A stretch of DNA of 63,444 nt from a virus. Location of the stretch: positions 1-63,444 of IMG/VR virus record IMGVR_UViG_3300020183_000072. One strand, written 5' to 3'. Below, one piece after another: positions 1 through 8,944 of this stretch. The notes under the pieces are model-generated. The model worked only from the letters and a program-made list of their open reading frames with translations, made no database searches and had not been told where the DNA came from. Position 1 is the stretch's first letter, and each line of letters begins with the position of its first letter. The position numbers were made by a program, and so were the translations under genes.

Positions 1-1
1 A

Positions 2-763
2 GAAGTGTACTATCTAAACATTGAAGGTAGATTAAAGAAAAGGGATTTAGAAGGCATCAAAGATCTGGATTTATCAAGATTTCATGTTATAGGAAGCCAA
101 GAGGGTAAAATCTTACACGCAGAAGAATATTTACAAATAGCAGAAAAAATCATTAATGAGATACCGGGGAGTATCCTTATCATAGACTCTTATTCAGCAC
201 TGTGTACTGAAGCAGAAATTACTAGTGAAATGGATAAGATGCAGCGAGCAGATGGTGCAAAATTATTAGCTAAATTCTGTCGTAAAGTAGCTAATGTGAT
301 TCCTGTTAATAAAAATATTGTAATTGGTATTACTCATTTGATGGGTAATCCAACAGGATATGGTGCGGAGTTTAAAGAAAAGAGTGGGCAGGCCATTGCA
401 TATCAAACAGATATCAAATTGAGGGCTAAGAGTTTTAAACCGTGGGTACTTAGTGCTGACAGTAATCAAATAGGACAAGAGATAGAATGGCAAGTTGTAT
501 GTTCTGCTCTTGGGCCACCGGGTGGTAATATTACTAGTTATATTAGATATGGACAAGGTATTGATAAGTATATGGAGGCCATAAACCTTGCTTCAGATAT
601 TGGTATTATACATAAGGGTGGGGCGTGGTATACTCTAACGGCTCTAGAAGATAAACCAAAATTTCAAGGAGCCGAAAAAGTGCGTCATTATCTATTAGAT
701 CATCCAGAAGCATATGAAAATTTGGTGAAAAGCATAAAAGATACAATGGGTATTAAATGTTAA
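2..763 (+). CDS. RecA/UvsX-like recombinase, C-terminal part (cut by window edge)
   Basis: This is a homologous-recombination ATPase of the RecA/UvsX family, which would form filaments on single-stranded DNA and drive strand exchange during phage replication. The reading frame is open to the left edge, and the P-loop (Walker A) that should precede the visible part is missing, so the gene starts outside the window. A Walker B-like strand (ILIIDSYSAL) is near residue 57. The C-terminal segment GGAWYTL followed by an F-x-G-x-E-K-V-R-x-Y-L helix matches the end of the RecA core, where RecA has AGAWYSY and a similar helix. The stop overlaps the next start by seven bases. Family assignment is firm; whether it is closer to RecA or UvsX cannot be decided by eye. 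Confidence 0.85.
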   Translation, partial: EVYYLNIEGRLKKRDLEGIKDLDLSRFHVIGSQEGKILHAEEYLQIAEKIINEIPGSILIIDSYSALCTEAEITSEMDKMQRADGAKLLAKFCRKVANVIPVNKNIVIGITHLMGNPTGYGAEFKEKSGQAIAYQTDIKLRAKSFKPWVLSADSNQIGQEIEWQVVCSALGPPGGNITSYIRYGQGIDKYMEAINLASDIGIIHKGGAWYTLTALEDKPKFQGAEKVRHYLLDHPEAYENLVKSIKDTMGIKC

Positions 764-1164
764 TAGTTGATTTAGATGGTAATTCACATAACTGGTTACT
801 TATTGGTAATATGGCAAAGGGTAGAACCGTAAATAGATCATCTTTGCATTTGCAGGCCAGAGAACTGATATCTAAAACATATCCCACACTCCAAGTTTTG
901 GAAGAAGTACCTATCTCTTTAAGAAAGAGTGAGGTTTTGTACTTAGATTTTTATTTACCCCTAAAAAAAACTTGCATAGAGGTGCATGGAGAACAACACT
1001 ATAAGTTTGTGCAATTCTACCATCATAACTTACTGAATTTTTTAAAATCGCAAAAAAGAGATAGAGAAAAAAAGGAATGGTGTGATCTTAACCAGATAAC
1101 CTATATTGCTTTACCCTATAACGAATCTATAGAGTCATGGTTTGAAAGGATTAACAATGCTTAA
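757..1164 (+). CDS. Vsr-like / PD-(D/E)XK-fold small endonuclease
   Basis: This is a probable small DNA endonuclease with the very-short-patch-repair (Vsr) type fold. The visible signature is a hydrophobic strand D-F-Y-L-P followed by C-I-E-V-H-G-E-Q-H-Y, the spaced Asp and Glu plus His pattern of this superfamily, and then a lysine/arginine-rich helix and the strand ITYIALPY. Such proteins in phages are either repair or recombination nucleases or free-standing homing endonucleases. The ATG at 757 overlaps the recombinase stop; an in-frame ATG at 811 (MAKGRT) is an alternative start, and neither has a strong ribosome site. A second, longer gene of the same fold lies at 14431. The fold is likely; the exact role is unknown. 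Confidence 0.6.
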   Translation: MLIVDLDGNSHNWLLIGNMAKGRTVNRSSLHLQARELISKTYPTLQVLEEVPISLRKSEVLYLDFYLPLKKTCIEVHGEQHYKFVQFYHHNLLNFLKSQKRDREKKEWCDLNQITYIALPYNESIESWFERINNA

Positions 1165-1645
1165 AACATCAAAAGAAGAAATTAAATATTGGGATGATAT
1201 TTTAGACGAATATGAACAATCAATTGGTTTGGCAGAATACAAAGAAGATGTCTTGGGATCTGATGAGCTAAATATTTATCTTACTATGAACAGAGATAGT
1301 ATAGAAAAACTTGGTCCAGAAGACTGCGCTCAAATTTCTTATAGATTAGGTCAGTTTGCTTTTCATATACAAAGAACAGTCAACAGAGAGTTAGCAAGAT
1401 TTAACTGGGCTGATGAAATTATCAAAGAAACGATTGCAGACGAAATAAATAACTACAAAGGATATGGATATCTAGAAAAATCTGGACAGGCAATTAAACA
1501 CAATGATAAAGCCTCATCATTAAATAAAATTAAGGTGTATGCCAAACAACGTAGTGATAGATTATCATATTTAGCTAATGGAATAAAAAATCTTTCTGAT
1601 ATATTATTGTCTATACAAAAAACAAAGGTGAAGCATGGGACTTGA
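1157..1645 (+). CDS. conserved-looking phage protein of unknown function
   Basis: I do not recognise this 162-residue protein. It is soluble, highly charged and predicted to be mostly helical, with no signal peptide or membrane segment. The frame is open from a TTG at 1142, but AAAGGA at 1145-1150 is well placed for the ATG at 1157 (MLKTSKEE), so that start is used. It sits in an unbroken run between recombination genes and the replicative helicase, overlaps the preceding gene by eight bases and overlaps the following gene. A role in replication or recombination is suggested by position only. Confidence 0.7.
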   Translation: MLKTSKEEIKYWDDILDEYEQSIGLAEYKEDVLGSDELNIYLTMNRDSIEKLGPEDCAQISYRLGQFAFHIQRTVNRELARFNWADEIIKETIADEINNYKGYGYLEKSGQAIKHNDKASSLNKIKVYAKQRSDRLSYLANGIKNLSDILLSIQKTKVKHGT

Positions 1646-1997
1646 TAAAGATGATATCAAAGCTTTGATAGCTATTCTGCAAAAAGGATTAACAGACGAC
1701 AACGAAGATGATACTATAGATAAGCCCAGATCTAACAAAACGAAAAAGAGCACATCCACAAAAAAGAAAACTAATCGTATCAATAAGTTTGATCAAATGG
1801 CAGAATTTAATATGTGTAAAGAGGATGTGGAATTTGATAGAAAAATTAGAAAACCACCACCATCCGCCAGAAATAGAGATTTTGATTATATCAATGTTCA
1901 ATGTAGGGTGTGTGGAAAAAAAGATAAAGTTCCTCCGGTCTTGGTAGAGTCTAAAGAAAGATACAAGTGTAACAAATGTTCGACTGGAGCGGGGTGA
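1635..1997 (+). CDS. zinc-ribbon protein with lysine-rich linker
   Basis: This small protein has an N-terminal helix, a Lys/Thr/Ser-rich disordered middle (about residues 30-50) and a C-terminal treble of the type C-R-V-C-G-K about 18 residues before C-N-K-C-S, which would bind one zinc ion. Proteins of this build usually contact DNA, RNA or a partner protein. The ribosome site AAAGGTGAAGC precedes the ATG closely and lies within the end of the upstream gene. The next gene, the DnaB-type helicase, starts three bases after the stop, so a helper role at the replication fork (for example helicase loading) is possible but is only an inference from position. Confidence 0.7.
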   Translation: MGLDKDDIKALIAILQKGLTDDNEDDTIDKPRSNKTKKSTSTKKKTNRINKFDQMAEFNMCKEDVEFDRKIRKPPPSARNRDFDYINVQCRVCGKKDKVPPVLVESKERYKCNKCSTGAG

Positions 1998-2000
1998 TAG

Positions 2001-3455
2001 ATGATCTTATGCGATCCTGCTGCTGAAAGAGCAGTTTTAGCTGGAATCTATAATTATGGAGATGAAGCCTATCTGGATATAGCCGATATTATCCAAGAAT
2101 CATCATTCACTATAGATAGTAATGTTCTAATATTCAAATGTATCAAAAGACTATTTGATAGCAATAACACTAAGCTAGACATAGCTTCTATATACTCTGC
2201 TGCTGAAGAGTTGGGGTTGTCTCATGTTTTATCCAAAAAAGAAGAAACACAACACCTAAAAGCCATAATAGATTTTCCTGTAGAACTAGATAATGTTAGA
2301 AAATTTGCCGCTAAGATAAGAAAGCTAGAAATAGCTAGATTACTACGTAAACAACTAGAACTAGTTCAAGACAAGCTCCTTGATGTTAACGGCACGGAAC
2401 CTGTCTCATCGATTATTGGCATGGCAGAAGACGGTATTTTTAATTTTACATCTTTATTGAATGATGCCGATGACAAACCTGCTAAGATAGGCGAAGGACT
2501 AGATAATTATATACAGAATCTCATAGATAATCCTATAGATCAAGTCGGCATACCTACAGGTTTTCCTATTTATGATAAAGCTATAGGTGGTGGTTTACGA
2601 AGAGGAACAGTGAATATTATAGCGGCTAGACCCAAAACAGGTAAAACATTACTATCAGATAATATTGGTTTTTATATTGCTAATAAACTGAATATACCAG
2701 TTTTAAATATGGATACGGAAATGGCAAAAGAAGATCATATCAATAGAGTTTTAGCAATGATGACCGAGGTTGAGATAAACGATATCGAAACAGGCAGATT
2801 TGTCGAATCACCAGAAAAACAAAACAAGATATCCGAAGCGGTAGAGTCATTGAAGAAAACCAAACTATTTTATAAAAGCATTGCTGGTAAACCATTTGAA
2901 GATCAATTATCTATCATGAGAAGATGGTTGGTTAAAGAAGTGGGACTCAACGACGATGGTACTGCGAAAGATTGTGTTATTTTTTATGATTATCTAAAAC
3001 TAATGGATAGCGCTGGTATTAGTCAGGATCTGAAAGAATATCAGTTATTGGGCTTTATGATGACCAGTTTACATAATTTTGCTGTGAGATATAAAGTACC
3101 AATCGTTGGTTTTATACAATTAAATAGAGATGGCATCACCAAAGAAAGCACAGACACCGCTAGTGGTTCAGACAGAATCGTATGGCTATGTAGTAATTTC
3201 ACAATATTTAAAAGGAAAAGTGACGAAGAAATCGCTGAGGATGGTTCAGATAATGGGAATAGAAAATTAGTACCATTGATCAGTCGTCATGGTGGTGGAT
3301 TAGACGATAATGATTATATAAATTGTAATATGAAGGGTTGGTGTGCAAAAATTACAGAAGGTAAAACTAGACTAGAAATTATTCATAATAACAAATCAGA
3401 TGAAAAGGGTTTCATGGTTGATGACAACAATGATACGACAATCCCATTTGAATGA
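2001..3455 (+). CDS. dnaB: DnaB-type replicative DNA helicase
   Basis: This is a hexameric replicative helicase that would unwind DNA 5' to 3' at the phage fork. At 484 residues it has the normal DnaB length. The N-terminal domain begins with the DnaB-like pattern P-A-A-E-R-A-V-L-A-G. The RecA-like motor domain has Walker A (ARPKTGKT, about residues 209-216), an MDTEMAK helicase motif near 237, Walker B (CVIFYDYLKLM, about 325-335) and a FIQLNRD segment near 371 corresponding to the DnaB QLnR motif. It is directly followed by the primase gene, the usual helicase-primase pairing. Confidence 0.92.
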   Translation: MILCDPAAERAVLAGIYNYGDEAYLDIADIIQESSFTIDSNVLIFKCIKRLFDSNNTKLDIASIYSAAEELGLSHVLSKKEETQHLKAIIDFPVELDNVRKFAAKIRKLEIARLLRKQLELVQDKLLDVNGTEPVSSIIGMAEDGIFNFTSLLNDADDKPAKIGEGLDNYIQNLIDNPIDQVGIPTGFPIYDKAIGGGLRRGTVNIIAARPKTGKTLLSDNIGFYIANKLNIPVLNMDTEMAKEDHINRVLAMMTEVEINDIETGRFVESPEKQNKISEAVESLKKTKLFYKSIAGKPFEDQLSIMRRWLVKEVGLNDDGTAKDCVIFYDYLKLMDSAGISQDLKEYQLLGFMMTSLHNFAVRYKVPIVGFIQLNRDGITKESTDTASGSDRIVWLCSNFTIFKRKSDEEIAEDGSDNGNRKLVPLISRHGGGLDDNDYINCNMKGWCAKITEGKTRLEIIHNNKSDEKGFMVDDNNDTTIPFE

Positions 3456-4578
3456 TCAAGCTAAGCTAAAAATAGTTTGTGATGAGGTTTGTGATGATAT
3501 TGAACTATTATTAGACTCCTTTGGTCTTGATTATAAGTTCAATAATAAGATGATTACTATGAGTTGTCCTATTCATGGTGGAGATAACCAGTCCGCATTA
3601 AATCTCTATCCTACTGGAGACAACTACAGAGGTAATTGGAAGTGTAGAACACATAATTGTGAAAATATTTTTAAAGCATCAGTATTGGGTTTTATTCGTG
3701 GTGTTATTTCTCACCAAAAATATGGATGGACCAAGAATGGAGATAATAGTTGCTCATTTAAAGAGGCTGTAGAATATGCAACATCTATTATTAATAAAGA
3801 TCTGTCTGATATTAAAATAAATAGAAAAGATAAAGAAAAAAAACAGTTCACCAGCGTGATGGGTTATCTCAATAGTTCTGATAATGACAATACCACAAAA
3901 AAAATTATCAGATCACAGATAGTTAGATCTTTAATCATACCATCACAATATTATCTCGATAGAAAATATTCTGCTGAAATACTCAGCAAATACGATGTTG
4001 GTTTATGTGACAAACCAGACAAAGAAATGTATAAAAGAATTGTTGTACCCGTATATGATAATGATTATAAGTATATGATTGGTTGTTCTGGTCGTAGTAT
4101 TTTTGAAAAATGCGGCTTATGTAAATCACATCACGATACAAATACAAATTGTCCAAACAATGATGATGGCTGGAAATATTCAAAATGGAAACACAGCAGC
4201 GGCTTCAAAAGTCAAAACCATCTCTATAATTTCTGGTTTGCTAAACAACATATTCTAAGCACAGCAACAGTTATTATTGTGGAAAGCCCAGGTAATGTTT
4301 GGAGATTAGAAGAAAACGGTATTCATAATAGTGTTGCTATATTTGGTTCCTCATTAAGTGATCGACAAAAAATATTATTAGATTCGTCTGGAGCTATGAA
4401 TATTATTATATTAACAGATAATGATGAGGCTGGTCGCAAGGCGGCAGATCAAATTAAAATTAAGTGTCAAAACACCTATAGGATTTTTAGTCCTCAGATT
4501 TCTAAAAATGATATTGGAGAAATGACATCATCAGAAATAGATATAGAAATTAAGGAATATATCAATAAAATTATATGA
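3421..4578 (+). CDS. DnaG-like primase with zinc finger and TOPRIM domain
   Basis: This is a DNA primase that makes RNA primers for lagging-strand synthesis. The N-terminal zinc-binding domain reads CPIHGG, then W-K-C-R-T-H-N-C. The TOPRIM catalytic core shows the conserved Glu in VIIVESPGNV and the Asp pair in ILTDNDEAGRKA. Between the two there is an unusual extra Cys/His-rich insert (CGLCKSHHDTNTNC). The frame is open from 3400 inside the helicase gene; the ATG at 3421 is preferred because AAAAGGG lies 12 bases upstream, though 3400 and 3430 are also possible. The overlap with the helicase and the ATGA overlap with the kinase suggest coupled translation. Confidence 0.85.
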   Translation: MTTMIRQSHLNDQAKLKIVCDEVCDDIELLLDSFGLDYKFNNKMITMSCPIHGGDNQSALNLYPTGDNYRGNWKCRTHNCENIFKASVLGFIRGVISHQKYGWTKNGDNSCSFKEAVEYATSIINKDLSDIKINRKDKEKKQFTSVMGYLNSSDNDNTTKKIIRSQIVRSLIIPSQYYLDRKYSAEILSKYDVGLCDKPDKEMYKRIVVPVYDNDYKYMIGCSGRSIFEKCGLCKSHHDTNTNCPNNDDGWKYSKWKHSSGFKSQNHLYNFWFAKQHILSTATVIIVESPGNVWRLEENGIHNSVAIFGSSLSDRQKILLDSSGAMNIIILTDNDEAGRKAADQIKIKCQNTYRIFSPQISKNDIGEMTSSEIDIEIKEYINKII

Positions 4579-5168
4579 CAAAAATAATAGCATTCGCTGG
4601 TCGTAAACAGTCCGGAAAAACCACCTGTTCAGAATTTGTGGCAAAATACCATAATGGTACTACTGAGTCATTTAATAGTTCTAAGATTTATAACTTTGCC
4701 GATCCTCTAAAACAAGATATTTGTATGAATATTCTTGGACTATCATATAGTCAGTGCTACGGAGAAGATATCGACAAAAACACTCCAACACAGTTAGTAT
4801 GGGATGGCAAACAATTAACCGCCAGAGAAGTCATGCAGTTTGTGGGGACGGATCTGTTTAGAAAAATGAAACACGATGTTTGGGCGAATGCTACTATTCA
4901 AAAAATAAATAATGATAAGCCTGCTCTAGCTATCATTGCCGATTGTAGATTTCCTAATGAGGTAGAGGCAGTAAAAGAGGTTGGGGGCATAGTAATCAAA
5001 CTAAATAGAAATCCACATAATTCTAATCATGCTAGCGAAACAGCTTTGGATGAAGAAAATTACTCTATTAAGAATTTTGACTTGGTTATATACAATGAGA
5101 ACATTTCTATTGATGAGCAAAACAACATGGTCATTAGCTTCCTAAAGAAGAAAAAGGTGCTGACATAA
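4575..5168 (+). CDS. deoxynucleoside monophosphate kinase
   Basis: This enzyme would phosphorylate dNMPs to dNDPs, feeding precursors to the phage polymerase. The P-loop GRKQSGKTT is at about residues 8-16, followed by ADPLKQDI and by the segment REVMQFVGTDLFR and the DCRFPNEVEAV strand-helix typical of phage dNMP kinases (T4 gp1 type). The length of 197 residues is usual. The ATG overlaps the primase stop as ATGA. The 3' end contains an A-rich stretch (AAGAAGAAAAAGG) that doubles as the ribosome site for the next gene. Confidence 0.8.
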   Translation: MTKIIAFAGRKQSGKTTCSEFVAKYHNGTTESFNSSKIYNFADPLKQDICMNILGLSYSQCYGEDIDKNTPTQLVWDGKQLTAREVMQFVGTDLFRKMKHDVWANATIQKINNDKPALAIIADCRFPNEVEAVKEVGGIVIKLNRNPHNSNHASETALDEENYSIKNFDLVIYNENISIDEQNNMVISFLKKKKVLT

Positions 5169-6202
5169 TTATTACATATCTTAGAAGTAGTTCATACGGC
5201 ACACACAGTATGTGTCCTATGCAATATTTTATCGAATATAATTTAGGACTTAAAAGCCCATCTAATAAGAAGGCCGATAAAGGCACCATTTGTCACAAAG
5301 TTCTAGAAATATTAGCGCATATTAAATTATGTCAACAAAATAATTTATCCATATATATTGATGATATTTTAGGTTCAATATCTATAGATTCTTATAATTT
5401 GACCACTATTATAGAAAGAGTTTACAAGTACTATTCGTCTCAGTTTAAACATCATGAATGGGAAGCTAAAGACTATAAAGACTGCCACGCCTGGGTTCAC
5501 AAAGCGATTACAGACCACAATGGATCGTTTGATCCTCGCTCCAGAGACATTGTGCAACCAGAGCAAAGATTCGATATAGAGATTAAAAGGAAATGGGCCT
5601 ATTATAAATATGATAGAGATAATTTAGAGGGGTATTTAGCCATTAAAGGAACCATAGATCTTATCACAAGAGTTAACGATAATACATTAGAAATCATAGA
5701 TTGGAAAACTGGTAAAAGATTGGATTGGGCCACGGGTCAGGAAAAAACCTTAGCAAAATTACAAGACGATCCTCAACTAAGAATATATCATTATGCTGTT
5801 AGCTCACTATATCCTGAGTATGATCATGTTATGGTTAGTATTAACTTCATTAATGATGGTGGTGCTTTCACCATTTGTTATGATAAAAAAGATCTTATCA
5901 AAACAGAAGAAATGCTACGATCTAAATTCGAGACGATAAAACACACTAAAATTCCGCAACTGAATAAAACCTGGAAATGTAATAAATTATGTCACTTTGG
6001 TAAAAGTACTTTTGACAATAGTAGTATTCTACCAATAGTGGAATATAGACCCAATCAAGTGTGTGCTATAGATAGTACCATGACAAAATGCGAACAAATC
6101 AAACACGATATTGAAATCAAGGGTGTCAACAAGGTACTTGACGAATATACAACACCAGGGTATACTGTAGGTAAGTACAAAGCACCCGGCAGCACAGAAT
6201 GA
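5168..6202 (+). CDS. RecB/Cas4-like exonuclease, probable AUU start
   Basis: This is a PD-(D/E)XK nuclease of the RecB/Cas4 type. Its core shows GTICHKVLE (the metal-binding His), then the strand IKGTIDLI and EIIDWKTGKR, which give the Asp, Asp and Lys of the active site. A C-terminal KCNKLCHFG and the cysteine of the N-terminal SMCPMQYF may hold an iron-sulfur cluster as in Cas4/AddB. The first in-frame ATG is at 5210, but the conserved N-terminal pattern (ITYLRSSSYGTHSMCP) lies upstream of it in the same frame with no stop. The best start is ATT at 5168, overlapping the previous stop as TAATT, with AAAAAGGTG eight bases upstream. A frameshift from the kinase gene is the alternative. Confidence 0.75.
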   Translation: MITYLRSSSYGTHSMCPMQYFIEYNLGLKSPSNKKADKGTICHKVLEILAHIKLCQQNNLSIYIDDILGSISIDSYNLTTIIERVYKYYSSQFKHHEWEAKDYKDCHAWVHKAITDHNGSFDPRSRDIVQPEQRFDIEIKRKWAYYKYDRDNLEGYLAIKGTIDLITRVNDNTLEIIDWKTGKRLDWATGQEKTLAKLQDDPQLRIYHYAVSSLYPEYDHVMVSINFINDGGAFTICYDKKDLIKTEEMLRSKFETIKHTKIPQLNKTWKCNKLCHFGKSTFDNSSILPIVEYRPNQVCAIDSTMTKCEQIKHDIEIKGVNKVLDEYTTPGYTVGKYKAPGSTE

Positions 6203-8073
6203 ACTATATACCATTACATTGCCATTCCATGTATAGTTTATTGGATGGTTTATCTCAGCCAAAATCAATGGCAGAAAGATGTAAAGAAATTGGAGCATCT
6301 GCTTGTGCTCTTACTGATCATGGTAATATTGCTGGTGCAATAAAGTTTTACACTGCTATGAAGGCAGCTGGTATTAAGCCCATTTTGGGGTGTGAACTAT
6401 ACATATGTGATCAAGACCCATCATTTAAGGATAAAGAAAATAGATCTCTATCTCATTTTATTGTGCTTGCTCGTAACTATAACGGATGGAAAGACCTAAT
6501 TAGAATAGTATCAGAATCTAATAAACCAGAATATTATTATCATAAACCCAGATTAGATCTGCAAACTTTAGCCAAACTCAACAATGGTCATTTAGTAGCG
6601 ATCACAGGGCATTTGGGCTCAACTTTAGCCGATCTAATTTTGGATAACTATAATCTAAAAGACAATTGGTTATCTCTAGGAATAGAACATGTGAGATATC
6701 TTAAAAAGATATTCAATAATGATGTGTTTTTAGAAGCACAATTAATTGATAAAGATAATCTTCCAGTACAAATTCTATTAACTGATGCTATTAGGACCAT
6801 AGGTAAAGAAACCGACACTAAGGTTATTTGCACCCCGGATGCTCACTACTGTAAAAAAGAAGACGCTGTTGATCAACGTATATTATTATGCAATAATTTA
6901 AAAACAACATTTCCAGAAATTAGTCGCAAACTCAGCAACGACGAACAGGTTCCAATGGGGTGTTTCTTTATTTCTGAAAATTACCATATTCCATCTCAAG
7001 AAGAAATTAACGATCTGCATACACTAGAGGAAATCAGTAATACAAATTATGTAGCAAATTTAATAGAGGATTATGATATTTTGAGCAAACCTAGGTTGCC
7101 ACCATTTCAGTGTCCAACAGGATATGATGATGCTGAATATTTAAGAGAGCTTTGTAGAAAGGGCTGGAAAGATAAAATTGCCAATAATATACCAAAAGAA
7201 CATCAGCAGCAATATGTGGATCGCATAAAATATGAGTTAGATGTTTTACAGGGTGCTGATCTCAGTAGCTATTTTTTAATAGTTCAAGATATTGTAAAAT
7301 ATGTGAAGGACAATAGTTGGTTGCCCGGTCCTGGTAGGGGTTCTGCGGCTGGTTGTTTAGTATCTTATCTTATTGGTATTACAAATATAGATCCTATCAA
7401 ATATAACTTATTTTTTGATAGATTTTATAATTCTGGTAGGAATACGAAGGATAGAATAAGTATGCCAGATATTGATGTGGATGTGCCTATAGATAAAAGA
7501 GAATATATCATAGAATACATAAAAAATAAATATGGTGTGGATAAAGTTGCACAGATGATTACCTTCAATACTATAAAGGGTAGGGGTGCTCTTAAGGATG
7601 TTTTAAGAGTATATGGTAATATTGGTTTCGAAGAAATGAATCGTATAACTAAAAATATTCCGGACGAAGCTAAAATAGCTGATGATCTTCAGGAAATGAA
7701 AGAAGAGACAGGTGAGGCATCAATTATTAGATGGGCATTGGAAAATAATGGAGATAAACTTAGAGAATGGTGTTACATCGACGATAATGGCGAGCTTCAG
7801 GGACCACTGGCCAAAAGATTCGAACAGGCTATAAGATTAGAAGGAACAAAGTCGAATCAATCAAAACACGCCGCTGGTATCGCTATTAGCTCGGAGCCTT
7901 TGCATCAAATATGTCCAATGATTTATGCCACCAAGAACGAACAAATGATTGCTGGTATGGAAATGCAAGATCTAGAAAATATTGGTATAATTAAATTCGA
8001 TATTCTCGGTGTTGCAATGTTAGATAAGATTATGACTATTCAAAATTTACTTAGTAAAGGAGTTAATATATGA
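6199..8073 (+). CDS. dnaE: DNA polymerase III alpha subunit, N-terminal half (PHP + palm)
   Basis: This is the first half of a DnaE-type replicative polymerase. The N-terminal PHP domain looks intact: HCHSMYSLLDG, ALTDHGNI, ILGCELYI and CTPDAHY carry the metal ligands that are often lost in cellular DnaE. The palm follows, with PGRGSAAGCLVSYLIGI, the catalytic pair in MPDIDVDV and the third carboxylate in IKFDILGV near the end. The protein stops at residue 624, exactly after the palm, where a normal DnaE of about 1100 residues continues into the fingers. The missing half is the gene at 8937. The ATG overlaps the upstream stop (ATGA). No intein motif is visible at the break. Confidence 0.9.
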   Translation: MNYIPLHCHSMYSLLDGLSQPKSMAERCKEIGASACALTDHGNIAGAIKFYTAMKAAGIKPILGCELYICDQDPSFKDKENRSLSHFIVLARNYNGWKDLIRIVSESNKPEYYYHKPRLDLQTLAKLNNGHLVAITGHLGSTLADLILDNYNLKDNWLSLGIEHVRYLKKIFNNDVFLEAQLIDKDNLPVQILLTDAIRTIGKETDTKVICTPDAHYCKKEDAVDQRILLCNNLKTTFPEISRKLSNDEQVPMGCFFISENYHIPSQEEINDLHTLEEISNTNYVANLIEDYDILSKPRLPPFQCPTGYDDAEYLRELCRKGWKDKIANNIPKEHQQQYVDRIKYELDVLQGADLSSYFLIVQDIVKYVKDNSWLPGPGRGSAAGCLVSYLIGITNIDPIKYNLFFDRFYNSGRNTKDRISMPDIDVDVPIDKREYIIEYIKNKYGVDKVAQMITFNTIKGRGALKDVLRVYGNIGFEEMNRITKNIPDEAKIADDLQEMKEETGEASIIRWALENNGDKLREWCYIDDNGELQGPLAKRFEQAIRLEGTKSNQSKHAAGIAISSEPLHQICPMIYATKNEQMIAGMEMQDLENIGIIKFDILGVAMLDKIMTIQNLLSKGVNI

Positions 8074-8249
8074 ATAAGCAGTTTCAAGAAGTATCCGTTG
8101 GTTCGGTATTTACTCTAAACGAAACACAATATAAAAAGGTCGATACTGCAAAGGTTAGTTGTTGCAAATCTATAAATGCAATAGCTGTACAGAATGTGCA
8201 GAATAGAATTTTTGTACAACCAACTCAAGAGGTGGTGGTCTCTGAATGA
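8070..8249 (+). CDS. 59-residue protein with SCCKSINA motif between polymerase halves
   Basis: This small gene fills the gap between the two polymerase halves. It has a strong ribosome site (AAAGGAG at 8056-8062, seven bases before the ATG), overlaps the end of the upstream gene by four bases and ends in an ATGA overlap with the exonuclease gene, so it is almost certainly translated. The protein shows GSVFTLNETQYKKVD, then VSCCKSINAIAVQN and NRIFVQP, and looks like a compact beta-rich domain. I recall similar short phage proteins with a paired-cysteine CC-x-SINA motif but no function for them. Its position suggests contact with the polymerase, which is inference. Confidence 0.8.
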   Translation: MNKQFQEVSVGSVFTLNETQYKKVDTAKVSCCKSINAIAVQNVQNRIFVQPTQEVVVSE

Positions 8250-8944
8250 TTAACTATAACAAAATTTGTGTTTTTGATTTTGAAACAGATGGCTCTGATC
8301 CATCGGTATGCAGTCCCGTGCAACTGGCTGCTATTATTATAGATCCTATGAGTTTAGAAGTAATAGATGATTCAGAATTAAATATCCACTTTAAGCCAGA
8401 GGTTCTAGAAAATACAGAGAACTACACTTATGAAACCGATATTCTGGACTTTCATTCAAAGATTAAGGGGTGTTCCAAAGAAGAGGTCCTAAAGTCATGG
8501 TATAAATATCCTAAACAGGATCACTCTTGGAAGATATTTGTAAATTATTTAGAAAAATATCATACTAGATCATCCAAAAAAAGTCAATTTACAGCACCAA
8601 TAGCTGCTGGATATAATATTAATCGGTTTGATTTACATATTATTGATAGATTAAGCCGTAAATATGGTAACCTAAATAAAGAACATAGGACCAATTTATT
8701 CTATCCACGAGATGTTGTTGATGGTATGAATTTGATGTTTTATTGGTTTGAAAACAATAACGATTTAAAAAACTACACACTAGATAATGTGAGAGATTAT
8801 TTTGGGTTATCCAAGGATAATGCTCATGATGCTTTGCAAGATGTAAAGGATACCGCTCAAATTATTGTGCGTTTTCTTAAGTTACATAGAAATCTAGGAC
8901 AGAAAGTTAAATTTAGAAACGCATTCTCAAGCAGTAATGTCTAA
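8246..8944 (+). CDS. DnaQ-like 3'-5' exonuclease (polymerase epsilon-type proofreader)
   Basis: This is a DEDD-family 3'-5' exonuclease that would remove misincorporated bases. Exo I is VFDFETDG near residue 9, an Exo II-like segment is GYNINRFDLHII, and the C-terminal HDALQDVKDTAQII gives the DEDDh-type His and Asp of Exo III. The length of 232 residues suits a stand-alone proofreading subunit like E. coli epsilon. It lies between the two halves of the split DnaE, overlaps the small gene before it (ATGA) and overlaps the polymerase C-half start by eight bases, so all four products are probably made together. Confidence 0.88.
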   Translation: MINYNKICVFDFETDGSDPSVCSPVQLAAIIIDPMSLEVIDDSELNIHFKPEVLENTENYTYETDILDFHSKIKGCSKEEVLKSWYKYPKQDHSWKIFVNYLEKYHTRSSKKSQFTAPIAAGYNINRFDLHIIDRLSRKYGNLNKEHRTNLFYPRDVVDGMNLMFYWFENNNDLKNYTLDNVRDYFGLSKDNAHDALQDVKDTAQIIVRFLKLHRNLGQKVKFRNAFSSSNV

